A stretch of DNA of 64,000 nt from Flavobacteriales bacterium UBA5081. Lineage in GTDB: Bacteria; Bacteroidota; Bacteroidia; Flavobacteriales_E; Vicingaceae. A program made the translations under genes and the position numbers. Positions within the stretch are counted from its first letter, which is position 1; the number at the start of each line of letters is the position of its first letter. Positions 34,656-43,386 of this stretch are shown piece after piece. The stretch is from NCBI GenBank assembly GCA_002415785.1, contig DIAJ01000044.1, forward strand, positions 1 through 64,000, in the 5' to 3' direction. The notes under the pieces were generated by a model that saw only the letters and a list, made by a program, of their open reading frames with translations, was not told the origin of the DNA and made no database searches.

Positions 34656-37274
34656 CTAAAACGCCGCCAACTGCTTTTTCAAAAGTTCAATATTCTTTTC
34701 GGCATCTGCTTTCTTTTTGCGTTCCATTTCCACCACTTTTTCCGGTGCGTTTGAAACAAAGTTTTCATTTGCCAACTTCTTCTCTACGCTCTTTAAGAAG
34801 CCCATTTGATAATCTATATCTGCTTGTATTTTTTCTTTTTCGGCTTCTACATCTATCTGTCCCGCTAGTGGAACAAAATACTCTATACCGTCAACCAAAA
34901 AAGAAATACTATTTTCAACCTCAGCAATCGTTGACTCAATATCATCAAGGTTGCAAAGCTTTTTAACAATTGGATTAAAGCGATTTTCAGCGGCCTCTCC
35001 CCTAACTTTTAAGCTCAATTTTTCTTTAAAAGGAATATTTTTCGACTTACGAACGTTTCTCAGCTCAACAATTAAGTCTTTCACCCCTTTAAACTCTTCA
35101 GCAGAATTGGTCACTTTTTCTTCTTTAGGCCAACTGCTAATCATTATGCAGTCTTTCTCTTCACGATTTTTTAGTAAGTGCCAAATCTCTTCGGTGATAA
35201 AAGGCATAAATGGATGCAGCACTTTTAACAGTTTCTCAAAATGAGCTACCACCTGATCGTAAGTTTGTTTGGAAAGTGATCTACCATATTCCGGTTTCAC
35301 CATTTCCAAATACCAAGAACAAAACTCATCCCAAGTCAACTTGTAAGCCGTCATTAAGCAATCGGAAATTCTGAACTTTTCAAAATTGTCGTTCAGCTCT
35401 TTCAAACTTTTCTGAAAAGTGGAGGCAAACCATTCGTTTGCCAATTCGGCAGCTGGACTTGCCTTCTCATTTTCATCAACTGTCCAAGATTTTACCAAAC
35501 GCAAGGCATTCCAAATTTTATTGGAGAAATTGCGGCCTTGCTCACATAAACTTTCTTTAAACAGCAAATCGTTTCCGGCAGGAGCGCTCAACAACATTCC
35601 AACCCTTACTCCGTCGGCGCTGTATTTTTCCATAAGTTCAATGGGGTCGGGAGAGTTGCCCAACTGCTTGCTCATTTTTCTTCCCTGATCGTCTCTTACC
35701 ATTCCGGTAAAATAGACGTTTTTAAAGGGCGCTTCTCCTTTAAATTCATAGCCCGCCATAACCATTCTAGCAACCCAGAAAAACATAATGTCTTGCCCGG
35801 TCACCAAATCATTGGTTGGGTAATAATACTGTATATCTTTATTATTCGGATCTTTAAAGCCATTAAAAACTGAAATTGGCCACAGCCAGGAAGAAAACCA
35901 AGTGTCCAACACATCGTCATCTTGACGTAAATCTTCCCCTTTTAATTCTTTTCCAGACTTTTCCATTGCTAAAGGCAAGGCTTCTTCCACTGTTTTTGCC
36001 ACCACAAAATCCTTCGGTCCTTGACCGTAATAAAATGCAGGAATTCTTTGTCCCCACCACAACTGACGAGAAACACACCAATCTTTGATGTTTTCCATCC
36101 AATGTTTGTAAGTGTTCTTGCTATTTGCCGGATGAAATTGAATGGTATCGTCCATCACTTTTTCTAGCGCCGGAGCAGCCATTTTTTTCATATCGCAAAA
36201 CCACTGCAAAGAAAGCTTTGGTTCTATCACTGCATCTGTTCTTTCAGAATAACCCACCTTATTAACTAACTCCTCTACTTTTTGCAGCTGACCTTTGGCT
36301 TCTAATTCTTTTACAATCTTTGAACGAACCACAAATCGATCTTCTCCAACATATAATTGAGCATTTTCATTTAGTGTTCCATCGTCGTTTAAAATATCAA
36401 TGGTTTCCAAATTGTGCTTCATCCCCAATTCGTAGTCGTTTATATCGTGCGCCGGAGTAACTTTTAAACAGCCCGTTCCAAACTCTACATCCACATATTC
36501 ATCTTCGATAATGGGAATACTTCTGCCAATCAAAGGCACCAAGGCTCTTTTGCCTTTTAAATTAGCATGTCGCTCATCATTCGGATTAATACAAATGGCA
36601 GAATCGCCCAAAATCGTTTCCGGGCGAGTGGTGGCAATGGTCAAAGTTTCATCGCTATTTTCAATTTGATAATTGATGTAATACAATTTTGAATTCACTT
36701 CTTTATGAACTACCTCCTCATCAGAAAGAGCGGTTTTTGCCGAAGGGTCCCAATTGATCATGCGAACACCGCGATAGATCAATCCTTTTTTATGTAAATC
36801 AATGAAAACCTCAATAACCGCATCGTACAAATCCTCCTCTAAAGTAAATCGCGTTCTTTCCCAGTCGCAAGAGGCACCCAGCCTTTTTAACTGACTGAGA
36901 ATTGTTCCACCGTACTTTTCGGTCCATTCCCAAGCGTGCTTCATAAACTCCTCGCGGCTAAGCTCCGATTTCTTGATTCCTTCTTCTTCCAATTTTTTCA
37001 CCACTTTGGCTTCAGTAGCAATGGAAGCGTGATCGGTGCCTGGAACCCAACAAGCATTTTTACCCAATAAGCGCGCACGACGCACCAAAACATCTTGAAT
37101 GGTGTTGTTGAGCATGTGTCCCATGTGCAAAACGCCGGTTACGTTTGGCGGTGGAATTACAATGGTGTAAGGCTCACGCTCATCGGGCTCGGAATGAAAA
37201 AAGTTTTGCTTTTGCCAGTGGGCATACCATTTTTCTTCAGTAGTAGATGGATCGTATTGTTTAGGGATGTTCAT
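34656..37274 (-). CDS. valS: Valyl-tRNA synthetase
   Basis: 872 residues, full length. The class I signature is PPPNVTGVLHMGHML (HMGH at 50-53). The KMSKS loop reads GRKMSKQLGNSPDP, with Gln in place of the last Ser, a common variant. The editing domain lies in between (TTRPETILGD, VTPAHDINDYELG). The C-terminal 70 residues form the coiled-coil arm typical of ValS (DVEAEKEKIQADIDYQMGFL). It charges tRNA-Val in the cytosol. A consensus -7 box is upstream, preceded by the terminator of the next gene. Confidence 0.97.
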   Translation of the reverse strand: MNIPKQYDPSTTEEKWYAHWQKQNFFHSEPDEREPYTIVIPPPNVTGVLHMGHMLNNTIQDVLVRRARLLGKNACWVPGTDHASIATEAKVVKKLEEEGIKKSELSREEFMKHAWEWTEKYGGTILSQLKRLGASCDWERTRFTLEEDLYDAVIEVFIDLHKKGLIYRGVRMINWDPSAKTALSDEEVVHKEVNSKLYYINYQIENSDETLTIATTRPETILGDSAICINPNDERHANLKGKRALVPLIGRSIPIIEDEYVDVEFGTGCLKVTPAHDINDYELGMKHNLETIDILNDDGTLNENAQLYVGEDRFVVRSKIVKELEAKGQLQKVEELVNKVGYSERTDAVIEPKLSLQWFCDMKKMAAPALEKVMDDTIQFHPANSKNTYKHWMENIKDWCVSRQLWWGQRIPAFYYGQGPKDFVVAKTVEEALPLAMEKSGKELKGEDLRQDDDVLDTWFSSWLWPISVFNGFKDPNNKDIQYYYPTNDLVTGQDIMFFWVARMVMAGYEFKGEAPFKNVYFTGMVRDDQGRKMSKQLGNSPDPIELMEKYSADGVRVGMLLSAPAGNDLLFKESLCEQGRNFSNKIWNALRLVKSWTVDENEKASPAAELANEWFASTFQKSLKELNDNFEKFRISDCLMTAYKLTWDEFCSWYLEMVKPEYGRSLSKQTYDQVVAHFEKLLKVLHPFMPFITEEIWHLLKNREEKDCIMISSWPKEEKVTNSAEEFKGVKDLIVELRNVRKSKNIPFKEKLSLKVRGEAAENRFNPIVKKLCNLDDIESTIAEVENSISFLVDGIEYFVPLAGQIDVEAEKEKIQADIDYQMGFLKSVEKKLANENFVSNAPEKVVEMERKKKADAEKNIELLKKQLAAF

Positions 37275-37316
37275 CGAATTTAAATTAGTTCTTTTCTAGT
37301 GTAAAATTGAAGGCTT

Positions 37317-37324
37317 CAAAATTA
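37317..37324 (-). promoter_or_regulatory. -7-type box (TAATTTTG) for valS
   Basis: The minus strand reads TAATTTTG, matching TAnnTTTG, about 42 bp before the valS ATG and downstream of the terminator hairpin of the preceding gene. Confidence 0.45.
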
Positions 37325-37341
37325 AGGATTCCCACAAAAGC

Positions 37342-37377
37342 AAAAAGGGCTCAATCAAAATGATTGAACCCTTTTTT
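37342..37377 (-). terminator. Rho-independent terminator after the T9SS cargo gene
   Basis: A stem of about 16 bp with one mismatch (37342-37357 with 37361-37376), built on GGGTTCAATCA/TGATTGAGCCC, has a 3-base loop and five T residues on the minus strand. It lies 18 bp after the stop at 37395 and insulates valS. Confidence 0.88.
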
Positions 37378-37394
37378 GATGATTTTACTTTTAG

Positions 37395-38969
37395 CTATTG
37401 CTTCACCACCTTCTCCGTCTTAATCAACTCTCCATTTCTATTGGTAATGCGTAAAATGTAAAAGCCCTTTGCCAAATCTTGTAGATTCAATTCCACTTGG
37501 TGCTCAGCTGATTTTTTTGATTTTAATAACCGTCCACTTTGGTCATAGACTTCATAATACAATTCTGTAATTAAACCATATTGTTTTACTTTCAAATAAT
37601 CGCTTGTAGGGTTAGGGTACACCACAAAATGGTTGGCTTCTTTCTTTATCTCCTTTTCACCAACTGTGCCAATGCGTGGCCAATAAGCAATGCTATCAAT
37701 ATAGGCTACTTTGCCAAAGTAATCATAAGTACCGGCTTGCTGATTTAAATTACCACTACACTGTATGCTCACCCACAAACCACCATCGGAAGTTGGATGC
37801 GCTTGCCTTGCCCAACAGTAATCATTGTAAGGCATATAATATTCCCAATGCTTATTTCCGTTAGAGTCTAAACCAAACAAGGCTAAGGAGGTGTTCCAAG
37901 GTTCAGGTGTATAAGTATAAAATCGAGAATTAGTAACTACTACATATAAATTAGATTCAAACTTCTCAAGCAAAAATTGACCTGCCACTTCATTTTCTGC
38001 CGTATCTACTTTACCGTATACTTTTGCTGTATTCACCTCTTGCAAAGTAGCTGAAGAACGAAGCGATACTGCTACATCGTTCCCATAATTATGGTTAGGG
38101 TTGGAGGTCTGACTAGGTAATTGCTGAGCATTGTTTACCGTTCCAGCGGTTAAAAATAGGCTATCGTTTACCCATTCAATATCTGCAGAATAACTATAAG
38201 CATTTTGAGGAAAATACTGACTGTAGTCAACATCAATTTTTTGAGCCGTATTAGGTATAAGGTTTAAATTTGTATCCAGCTTGGCAATTCCAGCTCCATA
38301 AGGCGCAATTGTATCTCCAAACCTGCGAGTACTAGTAACGATAAATTCCTTACTTGTTTTGTCATAAATAGCCCCATTTACATAGCAAAACACTCCATAG
38401 CAATGATGGGATTTAAATGTAATTTGATGATTTGAAGCATTATACTTTAAACCAAAAGATTTAGAGTAAGGGTAGTTTTCAAACAAATAAGTTCCAAAAA
38501 GATAAATTGAATTTTTAACTTTAACTACATTCGAAATGGCTAATCCTGTATTTATTGAATCAAATCCATAAAAATAGTAAGTGCTATCTTTAATCAATAA
38601 GTTAGATTTATACCAAATTTTAGAATTCTTATTAACGCCTGAGTCACTTTTAATTCCAAAATCAAAATATATGCCTGAATCAAGTATAACTCTTCTTGCT
38701 GTATTTACTAAAAAAATTGAATCTAAAGTTTTAACAAATTCAAAATTAACCCCATTATTAAATGTGTAGCTCTCCACCCTATAAGTCTCATTACCTGTCA
38801 TTTGTTGATTAATTAATCCATCATTGTATCTTACAAAAAGTGTATCATCAAAAAAGTAGCTATCAGACAAGTAATGGCTATTAGAACTATTGATCTTCAT
38901 TTGGTATTGTGACTTTAAAGTTAGATTAAATGTGAAAATTGTTATCGTAATAAGTATAATCCCTTTCAT
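37395..38969 (-). CDS. Secreted protein with T9SS type A sorting domain
   Basis: 524 residues with a signal peptide (MKGIILITITIFTFNLTLKSQ). The middle 420 residues have repeated short beta motifs with aromatic and Asp/Asn turns (GLDSNGNKHWEYYMP, GGLWVSIQCSGN), as in beta-propeller-like surface proteins; I cannot assign a family. The last 80 residues are a sorting domain: FVVYPNPTSDYLKVKQ, VYDQSGRLLKSK, LAKGFYILRITN, ending EKVVKQ. It is followed by a strong terminator and preceded, 92 bp upstream, by a lipoprotein gene in the same direction. Confidence 0.87.
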   Translation of the reverse strand: MKGIILITITIFTFNLTLKSQYQMKINSSNSHYLSDSYFFDDTLFVRYNDGLINQQMTGNETYRVESYTFNNGVNFEFVKTLDSIFLVNTARRVILDSGIYFDFGIKSDSGVNKNSKIWYKSNLLIKDSTYYFYGFDSINTGLAISNVVKVKNSIYLFGTYLFENYPYSKSFGLKYNASNHQITFKSHHCYGVFCYVNGAIYDKTSKEFIVTSTRRFGDTIAPYGAGIAKLDTNLNLIPNTAQKIDVDYSQYFPQNAYSYSADIEWVNDSLFLTAGTVNNAQQLPSQTSNPNHNYGNDVAVSLRSSATLQEVNTAKVYGKVDTAENEVAGQFLLEKFESNLYVVVTNSRFYTYTPEPWNTSLALFGLDSNGNKHWEYYMPYNDYCWARQAHPTSDGGLWVSIQCSGNLNQQAGTYDYFGKVAYIDSIAYWPRIGTVGEKEIKKEANHFVVYPNPTSDYLKVKQYGLITELYYEVYDQSGRLLKSKKSAEHQVELNLQDLAKGFYILRITNRNGELIKTEKVVKQ

Positions 38970-39061
38970 TAGTTAATAGGTTTAATGTTTATAAAATCGC
39001 AAGCTAATACATTCGGGAGGATATATGAAGCTCCCGAATGCATTAGGATTAATAATAAAAA

Positions 39062-40084
39062 TTAAGCTGGATCATAAGCATAACAAACTATTTTTGCATA
39101 GTTAACTGTTAGCTCATGAGCAACACCATTAAGACCAGGCTTTTTTCCTACAGAGTAATCTACTTCTGATAAATACTGAGGAAAATTATTCACGATAATA
39201 GGTGAAGGATTAATATTATCCGCCTCTAAAAGCGCTCCAGGTATCCAAGTATTATTAATTGCATTGGCACTAATGCAATCAGACACACTCGAACCATTCC
39301 AAACATTAATAGTGGTGAACCCATCTATTGAGGCTGATGACACTGCCCACAAAACTGGTTGGCAATTTACTACCTTCAAATACCACAACTCATTACAGTC
39401 TAAATGCGTTAAATAAGTCTCAATTCTACCTGCAGCATCGGTATTGTCATTGCTACCGTTAACGCATCTTCCTAATAAATCTAATGCTTTCCAACTATCT
39501 GATGAATGGCAAAAAGGAAAGACCGGTTCCGGTTCATACTTTATAGTAATTGCTCCTCCAACTGACTTTAAACCTGATGAACTTGGATTAGAGTTAAAGT
39601 CAACATCAATAACAGAGATAAATACGTCACTTCCATAGTTTGCATACAAATCGCTTCCTGTATAAGCTTCGTTAATCTCACTTTTCAAGCTATTGTATAA
39701 ACTCAAAGCGTTCTCTCCACTTAGTTGATATTCACCACCTATCTCTGAGACCGTTGCATTGACAGTAAATTCAACTATTTCACTTTGAGCACTTGTCATC
39801 CCCAAAGTGCCTTTTGTGAAATTTATTGCAGACTCTACACTCAACATGCCTTCCTCCCAACTTAAGTCTTCAGGTGCAATTTCATTTTCTAAATCTGTTG
39901 CATAATCTACAATTCGTGTATACAAACTAGTTGTATCTTCTGCTTTGTTTATGTTTTGTGGTTGTTTAGATTTATTTTGACTTAACTTATCATAAGTTTT
40001 AGGTTCCGTTTGGTCTTTTTCACAAGCTATTTGCGAAAAAGCAACAGCTACTAATAAAGCTGTTGTTTTAAAATATTTTTTCAT
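39062..40084 (-). CDS. Probable lipoprotein of unknown function
   Basis: About 340 residues from the ATG at 40082-40084; a start 11 codons earlier would add polar residues before the signal peptide MKKYFKTTALLVAVAFSQIAC. The Cys is followed by EKDQTEPKT. Residues about 60-170 are helical (LYTRIVDYATDLENEIAPED, SVESAINFTKGTLGM, LYNSLKSEINEAY). The C-terminal half has several Cys residues (PFCHSSDSWK, LGRCVNGSN, HLDCNELWYLKVVNCQP). I recognise no family; short relatives in Bacteroidota are annotated hypothetical. It may share a transcript with the T9SS cargo gene 92 bp downstream. Confidence 0.75.
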   Translation of the reverse strand: MKKYFKTTALLVAVAFSQIACEKDQTEPKTYDKLSQNKSKQPQNINKAEDTTSLYTRIVDYATDLENEIAPEDLSWEEGMLSVESAINFTKGTLGMTSAQSEIVEFTVNATVSEIGGEYQLSGENALSLYNSLKSEINEAYTGSDLYANYGSDVFISVIDVDFNSNPSSSGLKSVGGAITIKYEPEPVFPFCHSSDSWKALDLLGRCVNGSNDNTDAAGRIETYLTHLDCNELWYLKVVNCQPVLWAVSSASIDGFTTINVWNGSSVSDCISANAINNTWIPGALLEADNINPSPIIVNNFPQYLSEVDYSVGKKPGLNGVAHELTVNYAKIVCYAYDPA

Positions 40085-40300
40085 CGTTTTTGATTTTGTA
40101 ATTATTGTTTTGTCCACGACAATTGTTTTTTAACATCAGTAAATTTTAAAATTGGTTTTTAATCATCAGTGAACATTGTTTTTATTTAAATTTCATTTTA
40201 CTCAAAACCAACTCACCAAAAAGTTCCTCTGCCTTTGAATTTGAAACGAAATTTTATGCTTAAACAATTGTATTGAAATAATTTTAAACCAATTAAGTGC

Positions 40301-40325
40301 GATAGATAGATAGATAGATAGATAG
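40301..40325. repeat. (GATA)n simple sequence repeat, 25 nt
   Basis: Six full GATA units plus one base. Tracts like this change length by slipped-strand pairing. Here it lies about 290 bp before the DUF1573 start and about 215 bp before the lipoprotein start, inside a dubious small open frame. Confidence 0.9.
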
Positions 40326-40578
40326 GCTCTATTTCTAAACATTTTTAGCAATGCACTAATCCTATGCTTGATTTGATTTGCAAAAGTGCTCCACCCTACA
40401 ACTGTAAAAGGCTGCTCGGTATTTTTTATCGTTATTTCCATAATAATGAGATTGCTAATGTATTTAACTTTTTTAACAATCCAAAACAAATGTTGATTTT
40501 TAACATTTTAGGGGGAAACCTACAAAATGATTTTTGTTAAAGAACTGTTAACTCTATTCACAAACAAAAAAAGCTGTT

Positions 40579-40586
40579 TATCTTTG
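40579..40586 (+). promoter_or_regulatory. Consensus -7 box (TATCTTTG) for the DUF1573 gene
   Basis: TATCTTTG is an exact TAnnTTTG match 31 bp before the ATG at 40618. I see no TTTG at the expected -33 position. Confidence 0.55.
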
Positions 40587-40617
40587 GAATCATTAATTTT
40601 TAGAAAAAAATATACCC

Positions 40618-41070
40618 ATGAAAAAACTAGCAACTACATTATCCCTTATGGTCTTTATGATGACCGCATTATTTGCTCAAGAAAAAGTACAATCTATTGA
40701 AAAAACAGGTGGAGCAGAAATGGACTTCGAATCAGAAGTAATTGACTACGGAACTATTCCACAAAATGCAGATGGTGTTCGTACCTTTAAATTTACCAAC
40801 ACCGGTAATGAGCCATTAATTATTTCAAATGCAAAAGGTTCTTGCGGATGTACTGTTCCAACTTGGCCCAAAAAACCTATAAATCCGGGAGAGAGCGGTG
40901 AGATTAAAGTAAAATATGCGACCAATCGTTTAGGTCCAATCAACAAATCAATTACAATTACTTCAAATGCAATTGACAAAACAAAAGTTTTACGCATTAA
41001 AGGAAATGTTATTGAAAAAGAAACAACTCCCGTAAAGAAAGAGGAAGGAATGGCACCAAGAGCCAACTAA
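40618..41070 (+). CDS. Secreted DUF1573 protein
   Basis: 150 residues with a signal peptide (MKKLATTLSLMVFMMTALFAQ). The DUF1573 Ig-like (ASPM/SPD2/Hydin-type) domain fills the rest: FESEVIDYGTIPQNADGVRT, FKFTNTGNEPLIISNAKGSC, CGCTVPTWPKKPINPGESGE and IKVKYATNRLGP. The SCGCT motif is strongly conserved in the family and may be redox active or structural. Function is unknown, and the product is periplasmic or surface. It is a monocistronic gene: consensus -7 box upstream and strong terminator downstream. Confidence 0.92.
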   Translation: MKKLATTLSLMVFMMTALFAQEKVQSIEKTGGAEMDFESEVIDYGTIPQNADGVRTFKFTNTGNEPLIISNAKGSCGCTVPTWPKKPINPGESGEIKVKYATNRLGPINKSITITSNAIDKTKVLRIKGNVIEKETTPVKKEEGMAPRAN

Positions 41071-41093
41071 GACTTTCACTTAAAAACATTTTA

Positions 41094-41132
41094 AAGCCCC
41101 TTTAGCCGCAAGGCAAAGGGGTTTTGTTTTTT
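41094..41132 (+). terminator. Rho-independent terminator after the DUF1573 gene
   Basis: GCCCCTTTaGCC pairs with GGCAAAGGGG around a GCAA loop, with one bulged base, followed by TTTTGTTTTTTT. It lies 24 bp after the stop. Confidence 0.92.
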
Positions 41133-41196
41133 TAAAAAATATCGTTTTCATTTTCGTTTTATTTCTCTCAAATTTGCCGCACAAAAATTTAACGCT

Positions 41197-42390
41197 ATGC
41201 CACAAATATCAACAAGAGGTATTCAAATGCCGGAATCACCTATTCGCAAGCTGGTTCCTTTTGCCGAAAAAGCAAAAAATTTAGGAAAAGAGGTTATTCA
41301 CCTCAACATTGGTCAACCCGACATTGAAACACCTGAAGTGGCATTAAATGCTGTAAAAAACTTGAACTTAAAGGTTCTTGAATACAGTCATTCTGCAGGT
41401 AATGAATCTTACCGCAAAGGCTTAGCTGAATACTACAGTAAAATTAGTGCGGGAATTACGCATGAAGAGGTAATGGTCACTACAGGAGGCTCAGAGGCAT
41501 TGTCATTTGCTTTCACCGCTTGTTTAAACCCCGGCGACGAGGTGATTATTCCCGAACCTTTTTACGCCAACTACAATGGTTTTGCTGAAACAACCGGCGT
41601 AAAAGTAGTGCCGATTAATTCAAAAATTGAGAATGGTTTCGCCCTACCTCCTATTGCCAATTTTGAAGCTAAGATTAGTGCAAAAACCAAAGCTATATTA
41701 ATATGTAATCCGGGGAATCCTACCGGTTATTTATACTCTAAAGAAGAATTAATTCAATTAAGAGATTTAGTTAAAAAACACGATTTATATTTATTTGCCG
41801 ATGAAGTATATCGCGAATTCTGCTACGATGGAAAAAAACACGAATCAATTTTAAGTTTAGAGGGAATTGAAGAAAATGTAATTGTAGTGGATTCAGTTTC
41901 TAAACGCTACAGTATGTGTGGTGTTAGAATTGGTGCTTTAGTAAGCAGAAACAAAGAAGTAATGAGCACCATTTTAAAATTGGCTCAAGCGAGATTAAGT
42001 CCACCTTTATTGGGGCAAATTGCTTCTGAGGCGGCTTTAAAAACTCCGGAGTCTTATTTCGATCAAGTAAGTAAAGAGTATGTTGAACGCAGAGACATTT
42101 TAGTAGATGGCTTAAACGCCATTGATGGCGTATTTTGTCCAAAACCTGGTGGTGCGTTCTATGCTGTAGCTCAACTGCCGGTTGATGACACCGAAGGTTT
42201 CTGTCAGTGGATGTTGGAAAACTTCGAACACAACGGCAAAACCGTTATGATGGCTCCTGTAAGTGGATTTTATTCTACTCCCGGTGAAGGAAAAAAGGAA
42301 GTTCGCTTGGCATACGTTTTAGAGAAAGAAAAACTAAAGCAAGCGATAGAATGTATTGAAGCAGGAATTAAAGCATATCAAAACAAATAA
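41197..42390 (+). CDS. Pyridoxal-phosphate aminotransferase, class I/II (aspartate aminotransferase-like)
   Basis: 397 residues. Fold-type I motifs are clear: VIHLNIGQPDIETPEV, TTGGSEALSFAF (phosphate loop), CNPGNPTGYLYS, LFADEVYREFCYDG (Asp202 binding the PLP nitrogen) and VDSVSKRYSMCGVRIG with the Schiff-base Lys236. RLAYVLE near the C-terminus carries the substrate-carboxylate Arg. It transfers amino groups between an amino acid and a 2-oxo acid; Asp or a related amino acid is the usual donor in this subgroup, but specificity is inferred. It is 13 bp upstream of uppP and likely co-transcribed. Confidence 0.93.
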   Translation: MPQISTRGIQMPESPIRKLVPFAEKAKNLGKEVIHLNIGQPDIETPEVALNAVKNLNLKVLEYSHSAGNESYRKGLAEYYSKISAGITHEEVMVTTGGSEALSFAFTACLNPGDEVIIPEPFYANYNGFAETTGVKVVPINSKIENGFALPPIANFEAKISAKTKAILICNPGNPTGYLYSKEELIQLRDLVKKHDLYLFADEVYREFCYDGKKHESILSLEGIEENVIVVDSVSKRYSMCGVRIGALVSRNKEVMSTILKLAQARLSPPLLGQIASEAALKTPESYFDQVSKEYVERRDILVDGLNAIDGVFCPKPGGAFYAVAQLPVDDTEGFCQWMLENFEHNGKTVMMAPVSGFYSTPGEGKKEVRLAYVLEKEKLKQAIECIEAGIKAYQNK

Positions 42391-42403
42391 GTAAATTGAT
42401 AAC

Positions 42404-43198
42404 ATGGATGTAATCGATGCCATTATTCTGGGGATAATTCAAGGTTTAACCGAATTTTTGCCGGTTTCATCTAGTGGTCATTTAGAGCTGGGAAAAGCTA
42501 TTTTAGGTGATGAATCACTACCTAAAGACAGTTTGCTTTTTACAGTAGTGCTTCACTTTGCTACAGCTTTGAGTACAGTGGTTGTTTTCCGAAAAGATAT
42601 TTTTAACATCCTAAAAGGGGCATTAAAATTCCAGTGGAACGAGGACTTACAGTTTGTGGCAAAAATTGCATTTTCCATGCTTCCTGCGGCATTTGTAGGT
42701 TTATTTTTTGAGGAAGAATTGGAAATGCTTTTTGGCGGACAGGTAATGTTTGTAGGTTTTATGTTGTTGATCACTGCGGTGCTCTTAATTATGGCAGATC
42801 AAGCTAAAAACACTGAAAAGAAAGTAAGTTTCTCAAACGCATTTGTCATTGGCTTAGCTCAGGCATTTGCCATTTTACCCGGTGTTTCTCGCTCCGGAGC
42901 CACCATATCCACTTCGGTTTTATTGGGCAACGACAAAAACAAAGCAGCTCGTTTTTCCTTTCTGATGGTCGTTCCGCTCATTTTTGGAAAGATTGCCAAA
43001 GATTTACTTAGCGGCGAGATTAACTACGAAGGCGATCAACTATTTAGTTTGTCAATTGGTTTTGTTGCAGCATTTCTCTCCGGCTTAATTGCCTGCACCT
43101 GGATGATTTCCATTGTTCGAAAAAGCAAATTAAAATATTTCGCTTATTACTGTGTAATTGTGGGATTAATTGCCATCATTTCTAGCTTTCTGCTCTAA
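42404..43198 (+). CDS. uppP: Undecaprenyl-diphosphate phosphatase
   Basis: 264 residues of an integral membrane protein with about eight helices. The BacA/UppP motifs are present: GIIQGLTEFLPVSSSGHLEL near the N-terminus (Glu and Ser/His of the active site) and ILPGVSRSGATISTSVLLG in the second repeat (Arg and Ser). It removes a phosphate from undecaprenyl diphosphate to recycle the carrier lipid for peptidoglycan and surface-glycan assembly, and overproduction gives bacitracin resistance in other species. It follows the aminotransferase gene by 13 bp. Confidence 0.96.
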   Translation: MDVIDAIILGIIQGLTEFLPVSSSGHLELGKAILGDESLPKDSLLFTVVLHFATALSTVVVFRKDIFNILKGALKFQWNEDLQFVAKIAFSMLPAAFVGLFFEEELEMLFGGQVMFVGFMLLITAVLLIMADQAKNTEKKVSFSNAFVIGLAQAFAILPGVSRSGATISTSVLLGNDKNKAARFSFLMVVPLIFGKIAKDLLSGEINYEGDQLFSLSIGFVAAFLSGLIACTWMISIVRKSKLKYFAYYCVIVGLIAIISSFLL

Positions 43199-43386
43199 AA
43201 GTTAAAGCGAATAAAGTCGGTATTTTACTGTATAAAGTTTGGTATCTTCGCCCATTGATTTTATCGATAAATGTAATTCAGTCTTTTAAAAAAAGAAGCA
43301 ATAAAATGGTAACTAAATACAATGATTTTACGTACTGTTATACTTATAGAAAAAACAACGACTTTCGATAATTAAATTTTAACCAA

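Larger units (their letters stand above)
40085..40617. other. 533-bp intergenic region with a GATA tetranucleotide tract
   Basis: Contains the (GATA)6 tract at 40301-40325, an exact -7 box for the DUF1573 gene at 40579-40586, and a short leftward open frame (40202-40489) that runs through the tract and is not convincing as a gene. The remainder is AT-rich and featureless. Confidence 0.6.

Noticed and set aside
40202..40489. 95-codon leftward frame containing the GATA tract
   Set aside because: No domain, and part of the product is just the tetranucleotide read as LSIYLSI; kept only as a repeat finding.
40746..41066. 106-codon minus-strand frame opposite the DUF1573 gene
   Set aside because: Antisense shadow; the plus strand has a signal peptide, DUF1573 motifs, a -7 box and a terminator.
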